Shown: positions 26,170 to 36,106 of the stretch, one piece after another | Position numbering within the stretch: position 1 is the first letter of the stretch | Layout: each line of letters starts with the position of its first letter | Origin: Phycomyces blakesleeanus NRRL 1555(-) | Lineage: Eukaryota > Mucoromycota > Mucoromycetes > Mucorales > Phycomycetaceae | Assembly (NCBI RefSeq): GCF_001638985.1 | Contig: NW_017265134.1 | Span: 868,001 to 932,000 of the forward strand | DNA: 64,000 nt | Direction of reading: 5' to 3' | The notes under the pieces: generated by a model | Seen by the model: the letters and a program-made list of their open reading frames with translations, nothing else | The model's database searches: none | Told to the model about the DNA's origin: nothing | Position numbers and translations under genes: made by a program

Positions 26170-26224
26170 TTTATTTGAGTGTCTCAACCAATTCTTTTAG
26201 AATTTATTTCGACACTCGAATTTG
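26170..26224 (-). repeat. Right inverted terminal repeat of DIRS element
   Basis: Reads TTTATTTGAGTGTCTCAACC... and pairs with the left repeat at 22244-22298 in inverted orientation. Confidence 0.85.
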
Positions 26225-27518
26225 GTCTATCGTCTGTTGCTTTTTCTGTTAAGCCTTTTTCAATTGCTGTAGAGTCGTAGACTGTCGACCTCTCTCATGG
26301 ACAATTCAAAGTATCCTGAATATTTCATATTGGACTTAAATCTGGGTTTTTGATAATCACTCAAAAGCATTGATACCAAACCTCCATTTAGATTTTCTTG
26401 AACTTCCATGTGTGATGGTACATTATTTTATTGAAAGTAGTAATTGACGATGTTACTATCTAGTAGCTTATCATAGTATAGCTAAAAAAACTTCAAGACA
26501 GCATACATTTTTGTAGTGTTATACTTGAATATAACAAAAGGTCCAACCCCTCCAGCTGAAATTCACTCCTTATATTTACTAATATTTCACCTACATGTAT
26601 ATTTGGCTAGAGGAATTTGGCGTTGCAATTTTCACCTGCTTTTTCACAATTAAACTTTCTTGTATACTGTGAAAAGCAAAGAAAAAAAATGTCACTCGAA
26701 ATCACTGCCTTCTATTTTTCATCCAGCCACATTATCTTTTGCGCCCATTTACGATGTACAGTAATATATCACTTTGTTAATATAGACCTTCCAATTAAAC
26801 CTAACACTATATACTCGAATTATACAATGCTGTGCAAACAGTATTTTCGAAAATGGGGTTGCCTGTGAACTCCTTTACACTCATGTAATCTCCGTTAAAT
26901 TCCGATGATGTTTGCTTTTAATGAGCTTATTAAAACAGTGTTAAGCTTTAGCAATAAGAGGTTTATGTCTTTTTGGGCGAGCTTTGACTCCCACAAATTC
27001 AGCTTTATTATACTTCTTTATTATATTGGTAAATATTTCCACATGTATAATCTTGTGTCAGGAGATTTCAGGACTTGAGAATTTAGCTTTACATGTTCAA
27101 AGTAGAATATAGTCTTCAAAAGCCAAATATTTGTTGTGTTCTTTTTCGAATGCTTTCCTCCCTGTGCTTTGAATCTGAGGGGGTCATGTGTATAAGCTTA
27201 AAGAGTATAAGAAAAACGAAATGGTGATATAGCAAGAAAATGAACGGACTTTTAATACACAAGAGCTTTCTGAAAAACTTGTACATTGAACATTTACGCT
27301 TACATACAAGAAATAAATAAGCACCTGCACTTTACACTCGTACTATCAATTACCCAAAGGCAAAGGTCATTCAAGGGGATGTGTGATAAATCCTATTGTC
27401 TGCATACTTTCCCCTCTTTCCCCTGCGATAAAAACAAGGATGAAATGTATGAGATTAGATCTTTTTCCTTGTCTTGTTCACAAACTCTTATCTCTTCTTT
27501 TCTTTATTGCTTTTTATT
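26225..27518. other. Spacer upstream of SEC2-like gene
   Basis: No supported gene. It is A+T-rich. The last 150 bp include CT-rich DNA that is probably the promoter/leader of the following gene. Confidence 0.5.
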
Positions 27519-28748
27519 ATGTCAACTGAACTTGCCTCAGTTACAGACCAGATTTTGAGTATCCGCCGTACTCTTGAACTCCAGGCAGCCGAAATTGCTA
27601 AACTCAAGGGGGACTTAATTTTGAAAGATGAGGCATTTGAGAGGCAACGACTAGATCTAGAAACCCTGAATACAAAATATGTATCCGAGATTGAACATGT
27701 AGCTGACATTCAGCACGAGAAGGACTTGGCTGAACGTGAATTGGAAGAATTAAGCAGCCAGCTGTTCGAAGAGGCTAACGGGATGGTGGCAACAGAAAAA
27801 AGAGCAAAGTGGATTCTTGAAACTCAGTTGAAGCAAACACAAGCCAATTTGGAAGCTGAACGTAGCCAGCTCAATGCACTTCAACATATTCTGCAAGATA
27901 CACTGGCCAAGGCACCACAGAATCAACCTCTGTCTATACAGTGTAACTCTTTGGTTTATCAACAACCCCAAGAGAAACCATGGCACACAATGAGCGAAGC
28001 TTTTCGGATTTTTGTTTCTCAACCATCAACATCTATGAAGAAATTGCGCCAGAGTGCTTATGTGCGCCAATGCCAAGTAGAAGATGTTGAGCCATGCCTA
28101 CGCCTCGGACCACCATCAAAAATATCAGCTAAAAAATTAATGGAGTCGCTAGCTGGACAAGCGTGTTGCATTGAACCCACTCCGGATACAGAAGATGTGG
28201 GGTCGTGCAATGATTCATTGTCAGTTAGGCCTCACCGATTTCTTTGGGACCGATTTTCATCCCCTACAGACCCCCATAGCTGTGCTGTATGTGGAAGACC
28301 GACGGGATATCCGACCCCATATCGATTCAAACTTGATGCTTCGGATGAATGGTCGTTAGTAGATAGCTCTTGCCGAGATAGATTGGTGGCCGTTTGTGAG
28401 TTTTATTCCTTTGTGCGCCGTGTTCAACAAACTGCTACGTCTAATAGATCTATTCATGCTTTGTACGCCGAGAGCATTAGGCTCAGACTACAAATGGGGT
28501 ACGCTCGCTTAGGTGTCTTGCCATGGATGTTGGAAGAATTAAACGCTCTATATAAAAAGATGAAGCCTTCTGGCTCCCTCCCTGATGACTCTGATGAGGG
28601 GTCAGTCTCTTCTGGACCCCATACGCCGATCCATTCTAGAATCTCCTCATCCTCCTCTCATTCAGAATGCCATGTACAGTCTACCTGGTCTGGGAGTAAA
28701 CCCAGCAGTGAATCTTCTACTCAAGATTGTGAAGAGAGAACAATATAA
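27519..28748 (+). CDS. SEC2: Sec2/Rabin-type Rab guanine nucleotide exchange factor
   Basis: Exchange factor for the exocytic Rab (Sec4/Rab8) on secretory vesicles. A single exon of 409 aa. The first ATG in good context is 27519 (MSTELASVTDQIL). Residues about 10-125 form a continuous coiled coil with the Sec2 core signature LEELSSQLFEEANGMVATEK, the Rab-binding helix. The C-terminal half has the Rabin/Sec2-family block: HRFLWDRFSS..., CAVCGR, SCRDRLVAVCEFYSFVRRV and a Leu-rich helical part. The tail (about 355-409) is Ser-rich and acidic with likely phosphosites. The conserved Cys pair (CAVC) resembles the C-terminal domain of Rabin proteins. It converges with the zinc-finger-like gene on the minus strand. 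Confidence 0.87.
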   Translation: MSTELASVTDQILSIRRTLELQAAEIAKLKGDLILKDEAFERQRLDLETLNTKYVSEIEHVADIQHEKDLAERELEELSSQLFEEANGMVATEKRAKWILETQLKQTQANLEAERSQLNALQHILQDTLAKAPQNQPLSIQCNSLVYQQPQEKPWHTMSEAFRIFVSQPSTSMKKLRQSAYVRQCQVEDVEPCLRLGPPSKISAKKLMESLAGQACCIEPTPDTEDVGSCNDSLSVRPHRFLWDRFSSPTDPHSCAVCGRPTGYPTPYRFKLDASDEWSLVDSSCRDRLVAVCEFYSFVRRVQQTATSNRSIHALYAESIRLRLQMGYARLGVLPWMLEELNALYKKMKPSGSLPDDSDEGSVSSGPHTPIHSRISSSSSHSECHVQSTWSGSKPSSESSTQDCEERTI

Positions 28749-28876
28749 ACAGTCTTAGCGATCATAATTGTTTGTTTATTTAAGTAATAAGGCATAGATA
28801 TGGTGTTGAAAATGCATAGAAAATTGGCATAAATCAATATTATATATATATACAAAGGAATATTGGGAAATGATTA

Positions 28877-29473
28877 TCAATCAAAGGCATTGTTAGCCCT
28901 ACTAGCAAAATGTAATAAAGTGCATGAAGGGTGATGGAGACCTTGTTGAGGTAAGCAATAGTCACAGTAGTGTACTGGTATCTGCTCTTCGATGGCTGTA
29001 GCAAAAAATGAAAGCTGCTGTTGGATAAATTGTTCTTGTAACTCCCATGGTTGAGGGAGTGGCTTATCTGGAGGGGGTTCTGATTTTGGAGAATTATGAG
29101 CAATAGGTGATAAGAAAGCGACTGGGGGATCAGAAGGGTTTGGATCAGAAGGAGCTGGTGGATTATTTAGAGGAATCTGGGATTTGGGGGAAGCACGCGG
29201 TTTTCGAAAATACCGCTTTGAGACAGTTAGTTTTAGTCTTTGGGAGGGCACAACTGACCCCATGTTATTGATACTGGGGGAAAAATAGGACGGGGCTGGT
29301 AAGAGACGACGTCTCGGATGGATGGTGCGCTGGGTATCACCTGAGCTTAATTCTACTTTCTGGACCTCCTTCTCAACGCATCGGTTGTGGTGGGCAGTGA
29401 ATCCGGCATTTCTGAATCCACGCTGGTCATACATAGGAAACTCCTTGAAGCATAGTGGACATTGAAGGTTCAT
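28877..29473 (-). CDS. Hypothetical protein with Cys/His motif
   Basis: Not recognised as a named family. A single exon of 198 aa from ATG 29473. The N-terminus reads MNLQCPLCFKEF and continues to GFTAHHNRC, giving a C-x2-C ... H-H-x2-C arrangement that could bind one zinc, like UBZ or degenerate C2H2 fingers. The middle is Pro/Ser-rich and basic (PRRRLLPAP, KRYFRKPR), probably disordered. A second Cys/His cluster near the C-terminus (HYCDYCLPQQGLHHPSC) might form another small zinc site. Composition and length of the open frame support a real gene. It is convergent with SEC2 and divergent from the Zn2Cys6 gene. Confidence 0.6.
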   Translation of the reverse strand: MNLQCPLCFKEFPMYDQRGFRNAGFTAHHNRCVEKEVQKVELSSGDTQRTIHPRRRLLPAPSYFSPSINNMGSVVPSQRLKLTVSKRYFRKPRASPKSQIPLNNPPAPSDPNPSDPPVAFLSPIAHNSPKSEPPPDKPLPQPWELQEQFIQQQLSFFATAIEEQIPVHYCDYCLPQQGLHHPSCTLLHFASRANNAFD

Positions 29474-30162
29474 TTATAAGAAAGAAAGAAGGTAATTGAA
29501 ATATAATTAAGGCCAAAGAACAAGTGCTCTTAAGTAGAAAGGTCAACAATGATCCAGTGGCGTGTTATGAAGGTCTATCTTAATCAAGAAATCCAATGTT
29601 GTCTAGCATATTTGGCATGTTTGTTTTGCTTTTGACAGGTTTGACTATTCTTTCTCTGTGGGTTCATTACTAAACACATGTCGCATATTTGAGTACAAGT
29701 AATTGAACAAATCTATTTATAGGATACAAGGACAACATTTGTATCAATCTACAGTATGTATGCCTTTGGAAGGCAGCAAAGAACCACACCTGCAAATAGT
29801 TCCTTTCCAGAAAAAAAAAGTCTTTGTTTACAGAACATGGAGCATTACACTAAATAGTGCTGATACCCTTTTCAGCAAGAAATAACAATGGGTTTGACAG
29901 GTTATGATATTGTATCTCTTTCGTATAACCTTAATTGTCAATATCATAATAAATAATCATAACAAGAAGCTTTTTATATTCAAGCCAATAAACATACGCA
30001 CAAGGGAGCAATTGCTTGGTCATGGAATCTCTGATATTGCTAGAAAACTTCATATGTATTTGACAAGCCTTGTTGTGCATACACAGTTTATTTTCAAACT
30101 TTCATGATTCCTTAAATCTTACTTTCCCACCTTTTTCTTCTTACTTATCTTTTATTCTTCAT
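29474..30162. promoter_or_regulatory. Divergent promoter region
   Basis: A 689-bp gap between the start codons of the Cys/His protein (minus) and the Zn2Cys6 regulator (plus). No coding sequence is seen. The CT-rich stretch just before 30163 looks like a leader. No specific factor site is claimed. Confidence 0.5.
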
Positions 30163-32672
30163 ATGTCTCAACCGGCGCCCTTCCAAGACCCAAATGCCAC
30201 ATCCAAGCGAGTACGTATGACGCTGGCATGTGAGCGTTGTAGGTAAGCACTGTTTACATTTCTTCTATCAACTGAACCAATACACATAGGTCAAAGAAAG
30301 GTAGATGCTTTAAAGGTATTCCGACAATAGAGTGACGCATACAATGGTTTTTTCTTTACTTCATTTCAGTCAAATGCGATTTCGGTCATCCTACTTGCCG
30401 CCGATGTGACCTTGCCAAAGGTAATATTAAGTAGATTTGATTAGATGGACTCTGATTCAATCATTGCATAGCCCAATGTTCCTATGCGGGATCGTCCACC
30501 CAGATCGATCTATTCAATCTAGCTCAGTTAAATGATACAATTGGGGAATTACAAGAGCGCATGTCATCTATTGAGCGTGCAATGCAACAGATCCAGACCC
30601 AAACTCAATTCATCGCAGATACTATGCGAAAAGCTAAAGAAGATGCCCATCCACCGCCATCAACACCTTCGCCACCACAAATCTCCCAAAATAAGCCAGA
30701 TAGCGCTTTGTCAACGATGAACGCCAATTGGTCACTCTCCTTAACACCCCAAGGACTTCGTATAGACACCGGTATAGTGTCTCTCCAGGATCTCTATAAT
30801 ATATTACTTTCTGGTGTCACTCATCTACAACTTCCTCCCAAGCCATCTGAGTCACCACCTGCTTCTCCCCTCTCAACCAAAAGTCTTGCTTCAGCTGCGC
30901 CCGCAAAAGCTGAGCAGGCTATTGTCATTAAGCATAATCCACGATATAAGTCAAAAGATGTGATGTTCCCGTTATACAGCGCCTGGGAGTCTGGGTGCCA
31001 CGGTCCTAGTCGCTATGACAAGACTAAGGCACTCCCAGCCCTGTTAGATAATGACAGCAATAGATTATTTGATCATTATGGACAATGTTTTCTATGCTTT
31101 CCTCTGCCAGACTTAGATAATTTTCTACAAAGATGCAAGTCCAAGACAGCCTGTCCTCTATTAATGAATGCTATTCTATCTTGGGCAGCACGACATGCGG
31201 CTATTTATCACGGCATGTTTGTTGGACAAGATCCGAACACAGTTGGAGAACGATATTTTGCTATGGCACAGTCATTATTGAAAGACAGGTTCTTGGTGCC
31301 GAGCATAGACACCGTCCATGCCCTCCTGTTGATGTATATATATAGTATTGGTAAAACAGGTCCAACACGCGCGCAGGCAGAATCAGAGGCATATACATTC
31401 TTGGGTTTAGCTATTCGGATGTCACTTGATCTTGGCCTTCATCATGAAGAAGATAAAGAACATGACGAACTTGAGAAAGAAAAACGCCGCCGACTGTTTG
31501 CAGCTGTAGAATTTCTTGAGACTCTTCGCTCAGCACATTCTGACAAGCCAATGTTGTTTCCTGGAGAAGAAGTTATCAACACGTTACCTCCTCAAATCCT
31601 TCAAAGTGAGTCTGGAGAACAACGTTATCGAGCCGAATTCACTGTTCATCGCCATAAAATCAATCAAATATACCGTGGTATTCATGCTAGTCTATCAGCC
31701 AAAAACCCTTTACTTTCAACCGTCACAACTCTTGAAAAGCAACTTGAGGGCTGGTATGCCGATTTGCCCCCATATTTTCATTATAGTCGAGAGGACAGAA
31801 CCCGACGAAATTGGGCCAGTACTTCTTTCAGAGAGCAAGCATGCTTGAAGCTAAACTTTGAATATCACTTCCAGATATGCCAGATTTATTCTATATTCTT
31901 GCCAAACCCCGATGATAATACATCTGCCATCTCTCTACTCTCTCTACGAGTGTGCTTGGCAGCAGCCGACTCTATGACAGATTTGTTAGAGTGCTGGGCC
32001 CAACTACGCCAACCATGGTGTCATTTCACCTTGGATACACTTGTTATGGCGTGCGTAGTTTACAGTAACCAAATCCGGAGCAACCGTTCTGAGCTGAGAA
32101 AGTCAGCATCATATCAGATGAGACGGATTGCCAGAGTTCTTCAGCACTCTCCTGTACGCCATCATAAATATGTCAAAACACTAATAAGACGTATTGAAAG
32201 TCAAATAGACAATCCGAAGCGCTCCGAAGAAGAACAAGATGAAGCTCCTCCACCTGTTGAAGACAACGTTCCTGAAACTGTGCCCAATGCGCATATATCG
32301 CGTATCTCACTCACAACAAACGAATGGGAATGGCTCAAAGGCCCTATTCCGCCACCTTCGCCTACAACAATCTCTATTAACTCGGCATTCGATGTATCAG
32401 CTGCAGCTGATATGACACTCAACGATCTATTCCGTTTTGCTGATTTTGTTTATACCCCAATTATGGATGGGCAGGGTGCTGACACGCTTCTTCATGTACC
32501 CGCTTCTTGTCCCGTCAGTCCGTCAGAACCATGGCCCAACTCACAAAATAATAATATTCTATCGAGCGATCCAATAGGATCTATTCAACCAATTACCCCC
32601 ACTGTTCAGGATTGGTCTACACGCGATGGATCTCTTTTTACCTCGCCTCCATTTCACCCTCGTTTCTCTTAA
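30163..32672 (+). CDS. Zn2Cys6 (fungal binuclear cluster) transcription factor
   Basis: DNA-binding regulator; target unknown. Four exons: 30163-30242, 30290-30300 (11 bp), 30370-30420, 30472-32672; 780 aa. The cluster is complete only after splicing: C23-x2-C26-x6-C33-x6-C40-x2-C43-x6-C50 (CERCRSKKVKC, then DFGHPTCRRCDLAKAQC). A linker and coiled coil (LAQLNDTIGELQERMSSIERAMQQ, about 60-95) follow, usually for dimerisation. The fungal-specific middle homology domain lies at about 220-480 (CFPLPDLDNFL, ILSWAARHAAIYH, GLAIRMSLDLGLHHEE, KEKRRRLFAAVEFLE). The C-terminus is Pro/Ser-rich. Exon 2 has two in-frame donors 15 bp apart; the downstream one would insert five residues with an extra Cys in the cluster. 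Confidence 0.9.
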
Positions 32673-32799
32673 TAGAAATATACCCATAAATCCGATATGC
32701 AATTAAAAATGAAGCTGCTTTTATATTTTTAAAAAAAAATCTGTCTAAAAGTTCTTTTGTGTTTGTGTCTTTTTCTTATCCATATTCATCTGTATGGAT

Positions 32800-33920
32800 T
32801 TACTTGCGTACAGCACGTCTTCTTCCGCCAACCTTCGTACCCTCGACAGTGCCAATTTCTCTCTTCTTCACCTTTTTCTTGGGAAGAGCAGTTGCTACTT
32901 CAGTCCCTTTCTGGTCAACCTGGACTTCTTCTTCCTCTTCTTCTTCAGTATCTTCTTTTTCAGCTTTCACCTTTGGTTGAGTAAACTTTTCATACAGGGA
33001 CTTGGGCCAACGGACGAGATAAACGTTATTGAAGTTGGGCTTCTCAACCCACTCGACATTAAGGTGAATAGGATCAGCTTGTTCGGGATAAACGATAAGA
33101 TATTCGTCAGATATGACTTCACATCGAACCATGTTCTGTTGAATTTCAAGGAAACTACGTCCAACGGTAGGTGCTCCGTGTCCCTTTGGTGCTCTGAGAG
33201 CCATAGCCAGACGAGCATCCTCAACAAAGTGCAAGATTCTGCGCTTCTCAAGGTAATAGTTAATCCAGCTAGCAAGATACTGCATACCACCCACCAAGCA
33301 AGCCAAAAACACAATCACAGTAGTCAGTCCGGGACGGAAACGAGCATAGTAGTAACCAGTTCCTCTCCAGCGAGGTACGCCGTTCTTGTAAAAGAAGTTG
33401 TAACGTTCGCGACTTGCCGAGTTTCTCAAGATAGCTGCCACTTTTCCAAGGCGGGCGAAACGTTCCTTTGCTTTGACATCCTGCTTATTCTTATCGGGAC
33501 TGTGTGTGTGTGTGCGTTAGATAAGTTTCTTTCAGAGATTTTTAGACTTACTGGAGTTGGAAAGAAAGTTTGCGGTAAGCTTTGCCAATCTCAGGGGCAG
33601 TGGCAGTAGCCTTCACATAAAAGCATATTAAGTATGGTGAATTCGGTACATCTTAATTACTTACAGGAATATCTAACCAGCTGTAGAATGTTACACCCTT
33701 GCCCTCTGACTTTTCGAGTTCATCGACAAGATCAAATATCTCAAAATCGGCTAATGATGAGATGAGTCAGTGATGGCTTTAGTTCTGAAAAAATCAAAAT
33801 CTTACCCTGATCCCAAGCTTTTACGCGTGGAACAAGAGCTGTCAGCATAAAAAAAGTCATCATAAGAAGACCAATGAGGCCTTTTGTTGTGATGGGTTTC
33901 CCCAAGCTCAAACACGACAT
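32800..33920 (-). CDS. ERJ5: ER membrane J-domain protein (Erj5 / DNAJC1-like)
   Basis: Co-chaperone for ER Hsp70 (BiP/Kar2). Four exons: 33806-33920, 33665-33750, 33552-33610, 32800-33499; 319 aa. Residues 1-36 form a signal peptide or anchor (GLIGLLMMTFFMLTALVPRVKA), followed by WDQADFEIFDLVDELEKSEG, a J domain with GVTFYSWLDIP...AYRKLSFQL and the HPD motif at 87-89 in HPDKN, and a second membrane span at about 145-163 (LTTVIVFLACLVGGMQYLA). The cytosolic tail is first acidic (a poly-Glu stretch), then strongly basic. This topology, lumenal J domain plus one span, fits Erj5/ERdj1. The start at 33920 is the first ATG before the hydrophobic segment. Confidence 0.88.
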
Positions 33921-34415
33921 GATGAACAAACAAGATCTTTATAGCCAAAGGCGTGGCAAACAAAATGAAATGGCTCTTTAGGTGGTACAGCGGAGTTTCT
34001 TATGAATGAAAAATAGTGTTTTTGAGATTGGGACGAATTTGGAATTTTTTTTAGACAAAATCACATTGCATTTTGAGACCAACAAGATGTTTTTTGAATA
34101 CAATTATTTTTTGTGCTATTATTGGTTGAGCTTTAAGGATTGTGGTGAAAGCAATAAGCACTTCAAGTCTACCATGTTTATCAGCTATAGTATCATAATT
34201 AATTTCGTCAGTGCTGTTATCAAATTATAAAAGAGAATTTTCTGTAAAATTGTAGTGAATAAACTGTGTTTTTTTTTGGAATAAAAATAAGAGGCCTCAA
34301 ACAATATCCTGTTTATCTCAATTTCCAAGGTGATTAGAGAGAGAGTCTTAAAATGTCCTAAATGTTGCCTGCCAAAAAAGAAATCCTGTAAATAGATGAG
34401 AGGAGGGGGGAGAAT
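33921..34415. other. Spacer between ERJ5 start and actin-related gene end
   Basis: 495 bp containing the ERJ5 promoter and the 3' flank of the actin-related gene. No gene is seen. Confidence 0.5.
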
Positions 34416-35924
34416 TTAATAACTCTTGGTGTGCACAATCGATGGTCCTGATTCATTATAATCCACTTTGCTGACATAATTCTTCGCGTCAATAAAAACA
34501 AGCTAATAAAGACAGTGTACTTAGAAGAGAATTCAAGAAGCCAATTGTTTTGTGTGTGTGTGTGCGTGTGTAATTACCTTTGCAACAATTTCACCTCCGA
34601 GCCATGTCGCGTAACATTGATATTGCTTCTCTCTAAGGATAGTAAAATATTCTGGTATCCGTAAAAAGCTGACAAGTCGCGGTTGTGAATCTCCAGCGTT
34701 GTCTGAATAGGGCAACGAGAGTTGTACTTCCTTTTTTAACCGATTTTGCAGCTGGTACAAAAGACTACAGCCACCTGTCACTACAATGTTCTCCCACAAC
34801 TTGGGTCTGATTTCAGGAGTCTCGCAGTTCATAATGGCCAAGCGAGTGGCCTCTGACAAAGGCAAAATGTCCAATCCAACCAATTCTGGAGAAAACAAAG
34901 GGTCGCATACTTTATGTCGGTACTCGCCAATAGTGAACTAGATTTTTTTAACATGACCATCTGTATAATAAAAGCACAAAAAGAGTCAAGGATTTACCTT
35001 GTGACCTTTGTATTCGACTGTCAAGTTCTCTGTAACTTCAGGGACTACTTCATCTTCTGTAACGGCGACCTCGCCATCTGTAAATTCCTCCACAGCTGGT
35101 GTAGCTACCATATCAAGCACACTAGGTGTCCCTGTAGTTTTGTCTTCTGGTTTTACGTGACCAGATAATACATGGCATGCACCAGGTTGTTCCCTTATAA
35201 ACCGTGCAAACTTAATATCCAATGGAACAGAGGCATTTTTGGCTTGCTGTACAAGATTTGTGTCTTGCTGAAGAAGCTCTAACAGATATTGATCGAAATG
35301 TTTTCCTCCAATTGGCAGACTGAGACTAGACTGAATCTGTAGAATACTATCCACACCCACATTGATATCTATACTTTAACATCAGTCTTCTGTATCTTCC
35401 CTGTCAGATATTTTACCTGTTGTCTCATGTCCAATATCAATAATTGAACCAGAGACAGATCCACAACCATATAAAGCAAGGAGGGGTTGGGGTGCAATAT
35501 AAAGACCGGGTACATTAAAGTTCTCAAAGAATATTTGAGTGATACGTTCATGTTCTTCTTTAGTCCAGCAAACGGGTACGGTAAGTAGAACAGGGCTTTC
35601 GTTGCGTGACTTCTTGAGACCGAGCTCTTTGAAGAGGATATGATGCCTAAGTTGTGTGAGAAGTTTTGTACCACTGCATAAGAATTTATTACCAGCAAGC
35701 TTCAAGGTCAGGCCAGGATACAATCATATTATCTTTGATAGGGTTGTTGAAGTCTTCCATTTTGATAATCTAATAGCAATCCAGGTCATTGGCTATTAAT
35801 TCACTGTATATAAACTTACAATCGGAGGTGGTTTGTTAGTGTCATTGACACTCATGCCAGCCCTTGTTGTGGATGAGCCGACATCAATAACTACAAAATT
35901 CTCTTCTTTTAATGCAAGTGCCAT
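34416..35924 (-). CDS. Actin-related protein, probably the Arp9 class of chromatin remodellers
   Basis: Six exons: 35820-35924, 35693-35769, 35417-35646, 34998-35368, 34578-34922, 34416-34502; 404 aa. Actin-fold signatures: ENFVVIDVGSSTTRAG (phosphate-1 loop, divergent), SWPDLEACWHHILFKELG, SPVLLTVPVCWTKEEHERI, FFENFNVPGLYIAPQPLLALYG, GSIIDIGHETTDI (phosphate-2), WENIVVTGGCSLLYQL (adenosine motif), QCYATWLGGEIVAKLVF and the actin-like tail YVSKVDYNESGPSIVHTK. An acidic insertion (about 245-270, EEFTDGEVAVTEDEV) marks it as an ARP rather than actin. Assignment to Arp9 (SWI/SNF-RSC) is by general resemblance; Arp4 or Arp10 remain possible. The 46-bp intron 35647-35692 was placed by the conserved W-HHIL junction. 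It is divergent from the OCRL-like gene, with starts 182 bp apart. Confidence 0.8.
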
Positions 35925-36106
35925 CTTCAATGCACGCGTCCTCTCGCTCCGTCGCAAACTGATAAACCCCTCGGGTCCTCGGGTGTAAACAAGCCACCTT
36001 TTGTATTGCGGAAATTGAATGGTACCAACGATCGCTGCCACACATGGGCAGTGTAACCAGCTCTACCATTTTGCCATCCTTCTTCCACTACTTTCTAGGT
36101 TGAGTT

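Larger units (their letters stand above)
22244..26224 (+). mobile_element. DIRS-type retrotransposon, decayed
   Basis: About 4 kb bounded by inverted rather than direct terminal repeats (22244-22298 and 26170-26224). The gene order gag, reverse transcriptase/RNase H, tyrosine recombinase is that of DIRS elements, which integrate by recombinase and leave no target duplication. All three reading frames are broken by stops and shifts, so this copy is dead. Confidence 0.85.

Noticed and set aside
32207..33609. Open frames opposite the Zn2Cys6 and ERJ5 genes
   Set aside because: Shadows of the real genes; they lack domains and conflict with the well-supported coding strands.
35674..35692. Apparent 19-bp intron in the actin-related gene
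   Set aside because: Extending the intron to the next AG (35647) gives 46 bp, keeps phase and restores the conserved W-HHILFKEL junction, so no ultra-short intron is needed.
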